A stretch of DNA of 64,000 nucleotides. It comes from Chloracidobacterium sp. GTDB taxonomy: Bacteria > Acidobacteriota > Blastocatellia > Pyrinomonadales > Pyrinomonadaceae. Position 1 is the first letter of the stretch, and every line of letters starts with the position of its first letter. The stretch is taken from positions 497,875-561,874 of the forward strand of contig JADJWM010000003.1 of the NCBI GenBank assembly GCA_016716365.1. The letters run 5' to 3'. The position numbers and the translations under genes are program-made. Below the pieces are notes generated by a model that did no database searches, was not told the DNA's origin, and saw only the letters and a list, made by a program, of their open reading frames with translations. Of this stretch, positions 23,730 to 31,885 are shown piece after piece.

Positions 23730-25982
23730 ATGAAGATTCGTTCGCTGATCGCATTATTTCTCCTACTGGGTATCGGCGCATTCCTTGAGGTCTCCGCCCA
23801 ACGGCGCAAGGCTCCACCGAAGCCGGTGGCTCCCCGTTCAGCTTATCTCCCGCCGAAAACTGACGGGCTCTCGCCTGATAAGAAAGCGAGAGTTGAAGCG
23901 TTCGATAAGGTCTGGCGCACGATCTTTTATTACTACTTTGACGGCAGGTTCAATAACGTAAATTGGGAAGCGGTCAAATTGGAGTTCGAACCGAAAGTCC
24001 GGGCCGCTCGTACGGACAGCGAACTTCACGACCTCCTTGATTCGATGCTTGAGCGATTGAAGTCCTCGCATCTCGGGATCATCCGTCCAGCCGTCTTCGA
24101 AGCACTCGAAGCAGCCAAGGAAACCGCACGAGAGAAGGCCAGAGAACGGGAATTATTGTCTGCTTCCGGAGAGGATACCATCGAGAACGACCCGCCCCCG
24201 AACTTTGACGATCCTTTATCGATCTACGGCCCTGGCATCGAGTTGCGCCTCATTGACGACAGGTTCGTGGTCTTTCGGGTGGGCGAGAATTCCGCGGCTG
24301 AATATCGTGGTATCAAGCCGGGTTTCGTGATCGAGACCATTGACGATGTTTCGATGCAGCAGCTTTTTGCGCGGGTAAGGATATTGGCCCGAAACGAGCC
24401 GTCCGTTCTCCGTCAGATCCCGATGGAGATAGTAAATGAAATGCTGAACGGCGAAAAGGACTCGACCGTTAAGGTCGGCTATTTGGACCTGGAGGACAAG
24501 AAGGGAGAGATCGTCCTCCGGCGGGAGCGCCTCCGGACAGTCACCGCCTCGATGGGTACCGACCACCCGGAGATGCAATTAACCTTTGTCGCACGCCCGC
24601 TGGGTGAGGATACAGCTTACATTCACTTTGACAACTTTTCTCTTCCGGTCATCGATAAGTTCTGCACGGCTCTCTCTCAACTCGGTTCCAGACGCAGCCT
24701 CATCATCGATCTCCGAGGCAACACCGGTGGGATCATCGGGGTCTCCGTTGCCCTTGCCGGGATGCTTTCGGACAAGCCGGTCGATCTTGGAACGTCTATC
24801 TACCGGTACGGCCCTGAGCCGCTCATTGCTCAACCGAAGGCAAAGCAATTCAAAGGGGCGATCGTGATCTTGACCGATGAATTATCGATCTCCGCGGCCG
24901 AAATGTTTGCAGCGTCAATGCAGGCGGCGAAACGTGCAACGGTGATCGGGGCTCAATCGGCTGGAGAATCCCTCCCGTCAGTCACGGTGGAACTTCAAAC
25001 GGGCGCACGGCTCATGTACCCGGTCGCAAATTATCGGACGGTTGACGGCAAGTATCTCGAAGGAAAGGGCGTGACGCCTGACATCGTCGTCCCTCTTGAT
25101 AGGCAGTCGCTCATCAAGGGGCGGGATCCCCAACTTGCTGCCGCGATCGCTGAACTTTCAAAACCACCCGCTGAGAAACCCCGAACCGCGGGTGAGAAGA
25201 CTGAATCAGCGGAGCGCGGTTCGGCGTTATTATCCGGACCCGTTCCTCCGCCGCCGCCAATGAAAGCCCCACCTCGTTCGCTGGGGACGGTCACGGTGAA
25301 GGCGCCGCCACCGCCAGCCGAGCCTCCCAATGTTATCGAACCCAAGGCCGTCGAATTGATGAAGGAATTTGAAAGACTGGCCGGTGGCCTTAAGGCCTAT
25401 TCCGCCATCACGGATTATAAGCTTACCGGAACGGTCGTGACGGTCACGATGGCCTCTCGCCAGGAACAGGATTACTTCAGCTATCGTCAGGGCAATACGC
25501 GTCACCTCAATATGGTCAAGTCTGCTGCGATCGGCGAAACCCGTAGTTTTCGTGACGGCAAGATAATGAGGCTAACATCAGACCTCGGGGTCGAGATCCA
25601 ACGCCCCTTTTTAGCTTCGATCGCAGAAACGGACTTCCTTTATTCGATCACACGTTCGATGCAGCCCGGGGACTATAAGCACCTTGCTTACCTAGGAGTT
25701 TTTGACCGCGGTGACCGAAAGGTCCACCTTATCGACGGAAAGACAAAAGACGGTGTGACAATTGCCATCTATTTTGACACGGAGACGAAGCTTCTTTCGG
25801 GATTCGAAGGCCCTACCGGCGGTCTGTCGTTTGGGGACTACCGAAAGGTCGGGGATGTGATGTTTCCATTCAATATCAGCAGTCAGGAGTTTCTCAACAT
25901 CCAGCTCTCAGACGTTCAGCTGAATCCAGAGATCGACCCGGCGGTGTTTGAGAAAAAGGTAAATTGTTTTGATAAACCGTAA
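23730..25982 (+). CDS. S41-family peptidase with a C-terminal LolA-like extension
   Basis: The 750-residue protein has a signal peptide (LIALFLLLGIGAFLEVSAQ), an N-terminal helical part, a PDZ domain (YGPGIELRLIDDRFVVFRV to GIKPGFVIETIDDV) and an S41 catalytic domain: IDLRGNTGGI, then ELSISAAEMFA with the nucleophilic Ser. The Lys of bacterial CtpA at the expected place is not evident; the following text is IGAQSAGESLPS, closer to the tricorn branch. A Pro-rich linker (about residues 500-535) leads to a C-terminal beta-rich domain resembling outer-membrane lipoprotein carriers. It sits oddly between gapA and pgk. Confidence 0.82.
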   Translation: MKIRSLIALFLLLGIGAFLEVSAQRRKAPPKPVAPRSAYLPPKTDGLSPDKKARVEAFDKVWRTIFYYYFDGRFNNVNWEAVKLEFEPKVRAARTDSELHDLLDSMLERLKSSHLGIIRPAVFEALEAAKETAREKARERELLSASGEDTIENDPPPNFDDPLSIYGPGIELRLIDDRFVVFRVGENSAAEYRGIKPGFVIETIDDVSMQQLFARVRILARNEPSVLRQIPMEIVNEMLNGEKDSTVKVGYLDLEDKKGEIVLRRERLRTVTASMGTDHPEMQLTFVARPLGEDTAYIHFDNFSLPVIDKFCTALSQLGSRRSLIIDLRGNTGGIIGVSVALAGMLSDKPVDLGTSIYRYGPEPLIAQPKAKQFKGAIVILTDELSISAAEMFAASMQAAKRATVIGAQSAGESLPSVTVELQTGARLMYPVANYRTVDGKYLEGKGVTPDIVVPLDRQSLIKGRDPQLAAAIAELSKPPAEKPRTAGEKTESAERGSALLSGPVPPPPPMKAPPRSLGTVTVKAPPPPAEPPNVIEPKAVELMKEFERLAGGLKAYSAITDYKLTGTVVTVTMASRQEQDYFSYRQGNTRHLNMVKSAAIGETRSFRDGKIMRLTSDLGVEIQRPFLASIAETDFLYSITRSMQPGDYKHLAYLGVFDRGDRKVHLIDGKTKDGVTIAIYFDTETKLLSGFEGPTGGLSFGDYRKVGDVMFPFNISSQEFLNIQLSDVQLNPEIDPAVFEKKVNCFDKP

Positions 25983-25989
25983 ATATTCA

Positions 25990-27303
25990 ATGCAAAAAAA
26001 GACGATCAGAGAAATAGACCTAAAGAACAAGACCGTTTTTATCCGCGTCGATTTCAATGTGCCGATAAAGGACGGGGTTGTCGAGGACGATACAAGGATC
26101 CGCGGGGCAGTGCCGACCATTAAATACGCGGTCGAGAACGGGGCAAAGGTCATCCTGGCTTCGCACCTGGGCCGGCCCCTGAAAGACAAGAAGAAAGCGG
26201 AAGAAAAGGGAAACCCGTACGATCCAGCGAAGTACAGCCTTCGTCCGGTTTACGAATATCTTCGGCAGATGCCCGAACTTCAGATTGATGCCGGAAGGGC
26301 CGAAGCCCAGATTTCTTCGAGCGACGAAGGGGCCGCGGTCGGCAAAGCCGAGATCAAAAACGATCGCGTTCTTTTCGCCGATGACTGTGTCGGGCCCGGA
26401 GCGGCCTCGCCTGCAAGTAGTCTGCAGGAAGGGCAGGTGCTGCTGCTTGAAAATCTCAGGCTTCACGCCGGCGAAGAGAAGAACGATGGGGAATTTGCGA
26501 AGCAGCTTGCATCGCTGTGCGATGTTTATGTGAATGACGCTTTCGGCACGGCCCACCGTGCCCACGCCTCGACCGAAGGCATCACGCATTACGTCGATAC
26601 CTGTGTAGCCGGCCTTCTGATGGAGAAGGAGCTAGAATTTCTTGGCAAGGCTTTGGACAATCCCGACCGTCCTTTCGTAGCGATCCTGGGTGGTGCAAAA
26701 GTGTCGGATAAGATCCCGGTCATCGAATCGCTCATCGAAAGAAAGGTCGATAAACTTCTGATCGGCGGAGCGATGGCATACACATTCTTCAAAGCGCAGG
26801 GGTATACGGTCGGTAAATCGCTTGTCGAGGACGAGATGATGCCAAAGGCACTCGAGATCGAGGAAAAAGCCAAGGCGGCGGGCGTCGAACTTCTTCTGCC
26901 GACCGATCATCAGGTGGTCGATTCTTACGACCCGATCAATTCACGCAAGGCCATTCAGATCGAATTTACGAACGCGGGACTGGTCGGGCTCGACATCGGG
27001 CCGGAGACGGCGGCGGTTTTCGCTAAAGCTCTCGAGGGTGCAAGGACGATTGTTTGGAACGGGCCGATGGGAATGTTCGAAGAAAAGCCGTTCGACGAAG
27101 GCACGCTTGCGATCGCCAATGCTGTCGCGGAAGCGACCGAAAAGGGTGCGACATCGATAGTTGGCGGCGGCGATTCGGTGGCTGCGATCAATCAGGCCGG
27201 GCTCGCTGACAAGATCTCGCACATCTCGACCGGCGGCGGTGCGACGCTCGAATTCCTCGCCGGCGATGTGCTGCCCGGCGTGGCGGCCTTGGACGAGAAA
27301 TAG
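25990..27303 (+). CDS. pgk: Phosphoglycerate kinase
   Basis: I start at ATG 25990, where the PGK N-terminus begins (KKTIREIDLKNKTVFIRVDF); a TTG at 25969 would overlap the preceding gene. The 437-residue protein has LASHLGRPL, AFGTAHRAHAST, LGGAKVSDK and GGGDSVAAINQAG near the end. It is some 30 residues longer than usual PGKs because of an insertion between the YEYLRQ helix and the FADDCVG segment. It makes ATP from 1,3-bisphosphoglycerate. It is seven bases after the S41 gene. Confidence 0.96.
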   Translation: MQKKTIREIDLKNKTVFIRVDFNVPIKDGVVEDDTRIRGAVPTIKYAVENGAKVILASHLGRPLKDKKKAEEKGNPYDPAKYSLRPVYEYLRQMPELQIDAGRAEAQISSSDEGAAVGKAEIKNDRVLFADDCVGPGAASPASSLQEGQVLLLENLRLHAGEEKNDGEFAKQLASLCDVYVNDAFGTAHRAHASTEGITHYVDTCVAGLLMEKELEFLGKALDNPDRPFVAILGGAKVSDKIPVIESLIERKVDKLLIGGAMAYTFFKAQGYTVGKSLVEDEMMPKALEIEEKAKAAGVELLLPTDHQVVDSYDPINSRKAIQIEFTNAGLVGLDIGPETAAVFAKALEGARTIVWNGPMGMFEEKPFDEGTLAIANAVAEATEKGATSIVGGGDSVAAINQAGLADKISHISTGGGATLEFLAGDVLPGVAALDEK

Positions 27304-27353
27304 ACCGGGCAGAAATGCGACCTTAAGGGAGCGTGCGACAGCGAATCGAATAG

Positions 27354-28115
27354 ATGAGAAAACCCGTAATTGCAGGAAATTGGAAGATGTTCAAGCTGCT
27401 CGGCGAAGCGGTAGACACCGCTATCGCCCTGAAGCCGCAGGTTGCGAACGCCGCTCATTGCGAGGTGGTTATCGCCCCTGTCTTTACGGCCTTGAAGACG
27501 GTCGCGGACCGGCTTGAGGGCTCGAACATCTCGGTCGCCGCCCAGGATTGCGCGGTCCAGAACGAGTTCGGGGCGCACACAGGCGAGGTGACGCCCGGCA
27601 TGCTGAAGGACGCGGGCTGCTCGCACGTGATAATCGGCCATTCAGAGCGGCGGCAGTTTTACGGTGAGACGGACGAGTCGGTAAATCGCAAGGCGAAAGC
27701 CGCGATCGAAGCGGGCCTGACCCCGATCGTTTGTGTAGGCGAGCATCTTTCGGAAAGGGAAGCCGGCAATGCCGAATCCGTCGTCGGAAGCCAGTTAAAG
27801 GGAAGTTTGTCGGGATTGACAGTTTCCGATATCGAACGTATCATTATCGCTTACGAGCCTGTCTGGGCGATCGGTACGGGTAAAACCGCCACGCCTGAAC
27901 AGGCTCAAGAAATGCATGGATACATCCGGAATTTTCTGGCAGGCATCCATGGGAAAGAGGCGGCCGATGGGATTCGGGTCCTTTACGGAGGTTCGGTAAA
28001 GCCGGAGAATATTGACACTTTGATGGCTCAGCCGGACATCGATGGAGCCCTCGTCGGGGGCGCGAGCCTTGATGCCGACACCTTTGCCCGAATAGTGAAT
28101 TTTCAAAGGGCTTGA
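27354..28115 (+). CDS. tpiA: Triosephosphate isomerase
   Basis: The 253-residue TIM barrel has GNWKMFK at the N-terminus, HVIIGHSERRQFYGE with the electrophilic His, AYEPVWAIGTGKTA with the catalytic Glu, and VLYGGSVKPEN as phosphate-binding loop. It interconverts dihydroxyacetone phosphate and glyceraldehyde-3-phosphate. It lies 50 bases after pgk and 79 bases before secG, a gene order common in bacteria. Confidence 0.98.
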   Translation: MRKPVIAGNWKMFKLLGEAVDTAIALKPQVANAAHCEVVIAPVFTALKTVADRLEGSNISVAAQDCAVQNEFGAHTGEVTPGMLKDAGCSHVIIGHSERRQFYGETDESVNRKAKAAIEAGLTPIVCVGEHLSEREAGNAESVVGSQLKGSLSGLTVSDIERIIIAYEPVWAIGTGKTATPEQAQEMHGYIRNFLAGIHGKEAADGIRVLYGGSVKPENIDTLMAQPDIDGALVGGASLDADTFARIVNFQRA

Positions 28116-28194
28116 GAAGTTGGATACCGCGGACCGCTCGCGTGGTCGGCCGGTGAGCCCCGAGCCGCCAGCCTTTTAGCTTAGGAGTTAAGAT

Positions 28195-28563
28195 TTGCTT
28201 TACGTACTTTACGCTATTTTCTTTATTTCATGCGTCGTGTTGATCGGCTCGGTATTGCTTCAGCCCGGCAAAACGGACGCAGGCGCGCTATTTACGAGCA
28301 ACGTTTCGAGCACGGCATTTTCGCCGAGAGGGACTGCTTCGGTGCTTGCGAAGTTCACCATCGGGGCGGCCATCGTTTTTATGCTTTCTGCCCTGATGAT
28401 CTCGATGCCGGCATTGAGCGGTAACGTTTCGGTACTCTCGACCACCGATGGGGTCGAGGCGACCCCGACACCGGCACCCGCGGCGGAAGGAACAAATACC
28501 AACTCGGCACCGGCGAATTCGGTTGCGATGCCCATCCAGGAAAATCCGCCGTCGAATCAGTAG
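28195..28563 (+). CDS. secG: Preprotein translocase subunit SecG
   Basis: The 122-residue protein starts with TTG 28195 preceded by TAGGAG. The first membrane segment (VLYAIFFISCVVLIGSVLLQ) is followed by the family motif LLQPGKTDAGALF, a short cytoplasmic loop, and a second membrane segment (LAKFTIGAAIVFMLSALMI). The C-terminal 40 residues are a Thr-, Ala- and Pro-rich tail. SecG supports protein translocation through SecYEG. It ends the glycolytic operon and is followed 17 bases later by a tRNA gene. Confidence 0.92.
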   Translation: MLYVLYAIFFISCVVLIGSVLLQPGKTDAGALFTSNVSSTAFSPRGTASVLAKFTIGAAIVFMLSALMISMPALSGNVSVLSTTDGVEATPTPAPAAEGTNTNSAPANSVAMPIQENPPSNQ

Positions 28564-28579
28564 TTCTTTTGAAAATCCT

Positions 28580-28664
28580 GCTCAGGTGGCGTAATTGGTA
28601 GCCGCGCACGTTTGAGGGGCGTGTGGAGAAATCCGTGCGAGTTCGAGTCTCGCCCTGAGCACCA
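28580..28664 (+). tRNA. tRNA-Leu (GAG)
   Basis: The 85-base gene folds as a class II tRNA. The acceptor stem is GCTCAGG/CCTGAGC, the D-arm is GCG..CGC with GGTAG, and the anticodon stem CACGT/GCGTG encloses the loop TTGAGGG (anticodon GAG, reading CTC and CTT). A long variable arm (TGGAGAAATCCGT) is typical of Leu. The T-arm is GCGAG TTCGAGT CTCGC, and the 3' ACCA is encoded. Its terminator follows directly. Confidence 0.95.
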
Positions 28665-28670
28665 TTCTTT

Positions 28671-28707
28671 AAGACCGTGAAGATAACTTCGCGGTCTTTT
28701 TCTTTTT
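28671..28707 (+). terminator. Rho-independent terminator after tRNA-Leu
   Basis: AAGACCGTGAAG (28671-28682) pairs with CTTCGCGGTCTT (28687-28698) around an ATAA loop with one mismatch, and is followed by TTTCTTTTT. It closes the secG/tRNA transcript just before the convergent argB. Confidence 0.85.
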
Positions 28708-28725
28708 AGGCGCTTAATGCCGGTA

Positions 28726-29619
28726 TCAGTCCGCGACAACCATCGTCCCCGTCCCCTCGTCGGTGAATACTTCCGCGAGGAGGGCATTCCGCTGGCTGCC
28801 GCCGATCACGTGGGCCGAGCCGATGCCGCGTTCGGTCACGTCGATCAGGTTCTGGAGTTTGGCGATCATGCCGCCGGTGGCCCGTCCTGAAGCGATCATC
28901 TCGCGAGCTTCGGCCGCGGTCAGCCTGCTTAGCTTGGTCGATTCATCTTTTTCGTCCAGATAGATCCCGTTCACATCAGAAAGAAGAACAAGCTTTTCCG
29001 CCTTCAACGCGACGGCGATCTCCGACGCTATCGTGTCCGCATTGATATTGAATACCTTGCCCTCATCGTCCGCCGCCAGCGACGATATCACCGGCAGGTA
29101 TCCGTCGGCCAGTAAGAGTTCGATCAACCTCACATCCACGCTGACCACGTCGCCGACGTGGCCGAAATCGACCGATTCGGTGACACCGGTCGTGCGGTCG
29201 ACCACCACTTCGCGAGGCGGCCGTTTGACCGCCTTGATCACGCCCCCGTCAACACCCGAAAGGCCCACGCTGTCGATGCCGCGGTGCCGAAGCGCCGAAA
29301 GTATCTCGGTGTTTATTTTCCCGCGAAAGATCATTTTCGCCAGGTCGAGTGTGTCGTCGTCCGTCACCCGCCGGCCCTCGATGACCGTTTGAACGACGCC
29401 GAGTTTTTGCGCAAGTTCGGTAAGCTGCTTTCCGCCGCCGTGGATCACGCAGACGCGGATCCCGACCTGATGAAGCAGGGCCAGCTCCTCGGCCAGCGAC
29501 CGCAGATTTTCTTTGTCCTCGGTGACCTTGCCGGAAAATTTGACCACGAAGGTCTTGCCCTTGAATTTCTGGATGTAGGGCAGGGCTTCGCGAAGCAGTT
29601 CAAGTTTCTCGATGTTCAT
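28726..29619 (-). CDS. argB: Acetylglutamate kinase
   Basis: The 297-residue amino-acid kinase begins MNIEKLELLREALPYIQKFKG. It has the phosphate-binding FVVKFSGK and IRVCVIHGGGKQLTE, SLAADDEGKVFNINADTIAS, LVLLSDVNGIYL, and ATGGMIAKL with the catalytic Lys near the end. It phosphorylates N-acetylglutamate in ornithine synthesis. It is the last gene of the arginine operon and overlaps the upstream gene by 4 bases. If the carbamoyltransferase uses succinylated substrate, this enzyme may too. Confidence 0.95.
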   Translation of the reverse strand: MNIEKLELLREALPYIQKFKGKTFVVKFSGKVTEDKENLRSLAEELALLHQVGIRVCVIHGGGKQLTELAQKLGVVQTVIEGRRVTDDDTLDLAKMIFRGKINTEILSALRHRGIDSVGLSGVDGGVIKAVKRPPREVVVDRTTGVTESVDFGHVGDVVSVDVRLIELLLADGYLPVISSLAADDEGKVFNINADTIASEIAVALKAEKLVLLSDVNGIYLDEKDESTKLSRLTAAEAREMIASGRATGGMIAKLQNLIDVTERGIGSAHVIGGSQRNALLAEVFTDEGTGTMVVAD

Positions 29620-30617
29620 TTGATCAATTTCGCGAGTATCGCCTTTTGAACATGGAGCCGGTTTTCGGCCTCGTCGATCACGACCGAGGCGGGCGAATCG
29701 ATCACGCCATCGGTAACGATAACGTTCCGCCTCACCGGCAGACAGTGCATAAAGATCGCGTTAACCGTCCGCGCCATCTTCGACTCGTTAACGATCCATT
29801 CGGTGCGATATTGGGCCCGTTCGCGGACATCGCCCTCCGCGTCGCCGTAAAACCGATGACTCCCCCAGCTTTTTGCATAAACGACCTCGACATCGTCGAA
29901 AGCCGAACCAATGTCGTTAACAATCTCGACGCTGCCGCCGTTCACCTCAGTGTGACCTCGGATCGACTCCATAAGTTCACCATCAAGCTCGTATCCGCGA
30001 GGATGCGCGATCCGCAGGTCGTGCCCGAACTGAGCCGCCGCGAGTGCGAAGCTGTTCGGAACCGCCATCGGGAGCGGCTTCGGGTGCCACGCCCAGGTGA
30101 GCAGCACCTTTTTCTTCCCGAGCCCCAGTTTTTCCTTGATCGTCATCATATCGGCCATCGCCTGACATGGATGATGCATTGCCGATTCAAGATTGATAAC
30201 GGGAACCCTCGCGTAGCTCTCGAATGCGGCAAGGATCGGATCGGCCCGCTCGGTCTCCCAATCCTTCAGCTCGGCAAAGGTACGCACGCCGATCGCCGAA
30301 ACATAACGCTCGAGGACACGCACGAATTCCTTCAGGTGCTCGGTTTTGCCGCCGTCCATAACAACGCCTTCGCGGTGCTCCAGCGTCCACGAAGTCGAGC
30401 CCGGCTCGAGGACCACGGCGTTGCCTCCCAGTTCATAGATACCAACCTGCATCGAAGCACGCGTCCGCAGGCTCGGGTTAAAAAAGACGAGCGCTACCGA
30501 ACGGCCGGCTAGCGGCTTCCCGAGATCGACACGGCCCGTTCTTGCGGCGATCGCCGTCTCAATCAACGCATCGAGATCACCGCGGCCGAGCGCCGATGTA
30601 GTCAGAAAGTTAGTCAT
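29616..30617 (-). CDS. argF': N-acylornithine carbamoyltransferase (AOTCase/SOTCase type)
   Basis: The 333-residue protein is not an ordinary ornithine carbamoyltransferase. VALVFFNPSLRTRASMQVG, INLESAMHHPCQAMAD, TWAWHPKPLPMAVPNS, VVYAKSWG, HCLPVRRNV and IDEAENRLHVQKAI match the N-acetylornithine carbamoyltransferase group of Xanthomonas. The active-site position that is Glu92 in Xanthomonas and Pro in Bacteroides (succinyl form) is Thr92 here, in MDGGKTEH. That makes the acyl-group preference uncertain. It carbamoylates acylornithine in the pathway that skips free ornithine. It overlaps argD by 8 bases and argB by 4. Confidence 0.88.
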   Translation of the reverse strand: MTNFLTTSALGRGDLDALIETAIAARTGRVDLGKPLAGRSVALVFFNPSLRTRASMQVGIYELGGNAVVLEPGSTSWTLEHREGVVMDGGKTEHLKEFVRVLERYVSAIGVRTFAELKDWETERADPILAAFESYARVPVINLESAMHHPCQAMADMMTIKEKLGLGKKKVLLTWAWHPKPLPMAVPNSFALAAAQFGHDLRIAHPRGYELDGELMESIRGHTEVNGGSVEIVNDIGSAFDDVEVVYAKSWGSHRFYGDAEGDVRERAQYRTEWIVNESKMARTVNAIFMHCLPVRRNVIVTDGVIDSPASVVIDEAENRLHVQKAILAKLIK

Positions 30618-31773
30618 TTAGAGCGTCTACCAAAAGGCCCAGGTCGGCGATCTCGGTGCAAAGCGGCGGCAGAAGCCGGAGGACATTCGGATCGCTCGAC
30701 GTTCCCGTAATGATCCGCTTCTCAAGCAGCCGTTGATGCACGGCTGATGCGGGCCCGGCGAATTCAAGCCCGAGCAGGCATCCTTTTCCCCGCACACCGG
30801 TTATCTTACCGTTCGCCTCGGCGATCTCGCGGACCTTCCGTTCGAATCGGGCCGCATTCTCCAGCATTGCGTCCTCTTCGATGGCGTCGAGCGTCGCATG
30901 GACCGCAGCCATCGCAAGCATCCCTCCTCCGAAGGTCGTGCCGAGGTCGTTTATCTTGATCGCACCGGCAACCGTGTCGTTTGTCAGGCACGCCCCGACC
31001 GGAACGCCGCTGCCGAGCGACTTGGCGAGCGATACTATGTCCGGAACTACGCCGCCCGCATTTTCGCTTCCGGCAAAGAACCAGCTTCCGGTGCGGCCGA
31101 CGCCGGTCTGCACCTCGTCAAAGATCAAAAGTGCGCCGTTCGCCTCGCAAACTTCTTTCAGCTCGACAAAAAACTCAGGCGGGGCCTCGCGGACGCCGGC
31201 CATCGACTGGATCGGCTCAATGATCACCGCGGCGGTCTCCTGATCAACAACGGCCCGGACACTTTCGATGTCGCCGAATTCCGCCATTGCGTGGCCCGGT
31301 ACGTTTGGCTTGCCGATCTCGCGATACTTGCCGAGGAACGTCGCCGAGATCGAATCTGCGGTCCTGCCGTGAAACCCGCCGGAGAACGAGACTATCTTCT
31401 CGCGGCCCGTAGCCATCCTGGCCATCCGCATCGCGTTCTCGTTTGCCTCGGTGCCCGAGCTGCAGAAGAACACCTTTTGGAGTCCGTCCGGGGCGACCGA
31501 CGCCAACCTCTCTGCTGCCGATCCCCGTGTTTCCGAGTAGACCAGATTCGAATAAAAGATCATTCGCTCCGCTTGCCTTTTGATCGCATCGACCACCAGA
31601 GGGTGCGAGTGGCCAGTCGCACAAACCGCATGGCCGCCGTAAAGATCGAGATATTTTTCACCCTCGGACGCCCAAACCCAGGCCCCTTCGCCCCGCTGGA
31701 CGGCGATTGGCAGCTTCGCGTATGTCGCGACCTGAATTCGGTCTTCGAGTGCTCCGATCTCTTCAAAATTCAT
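30610..31773 (-). CDS. argD: Acetylornithine/N-acyl-amino-acid aminotransferase
   Basis: The 387-residue class III PLP aminotransferase has GHAVCATGHSHPLVV, the helix FCSSGTEANENAM, FHGRTADS, LLIFDEVQTGVGRTG, and SLAKSLGSGVPVG with the PLP-binding Lys. The length is normal. It converts N-acetylglutamate semialdehyde to N-acetylornithine and may use the succinyl analogue. It starts 113 bases after argC, the gap containing two palindromes, and overlaps argF' by 8 bases. Confidence 0.95.
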   Translation of the reverse strand: MNFEEIGALEDRIQVATYAKLPIAVQRGEGAWVWASEGEKYLDLYGGHAVCATGHSHPLVVDAIKRQAERMIFYSNLVYSETRGSAAERLASVAPDGLQKVFFCSSGTEANENAMRMARMATGREKIVSFSGGFHGRTADSISATFLGKYREIGKPNVPGHAMAEFGDIESVRAVVDQETAAVIIEPIQSMAGVREAPPEFFVELKEVCEANGALLIFDEVQTGVGRTGSWFFAGSENAGGVVPDIVSLAKSLGSGVPVGACLTNDTVAGAIKINDLGTTFGGGMLAMAAVHATLDAIEEDAMLENAARFERKVREIAEANGKITGVRGKGCLLGLEFAGPASAVHQRLLEKRIITGTSSDPNVLRLLPPLCTEIADLGLLVDALND

Positions 31774-31780
31774 AAAAGTA

Positions 31781-31802
31781 GAACAGGCTTTCCAGCCTGT
31801 TC
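31781..31802. repeat. Palindromic repeat of the CAGGCT..AGCCTG type
   Basis: GAACAGGCT (31781-31789) and AGCCTGTTC (31794-31802) form a perfect nine-base-pair hairpin with loop TTCC. A second small hairpin, GCACG..CGTGC (31865-31869 and 31874-31878), lies nearby. A sister element is at 54273-54368. Such hairpins in operon gaps can stabilise mRNA segments, here between argC and argD. Confidence 0.7.
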
Positions 31803-31885
31803 GGGTCGTAATTTAATGCGTCGGCCTTAAAATGAAAAGGACCATCTACCCGCGAACTTGGCAGGCACGAAAGCGTGCAGTACCT

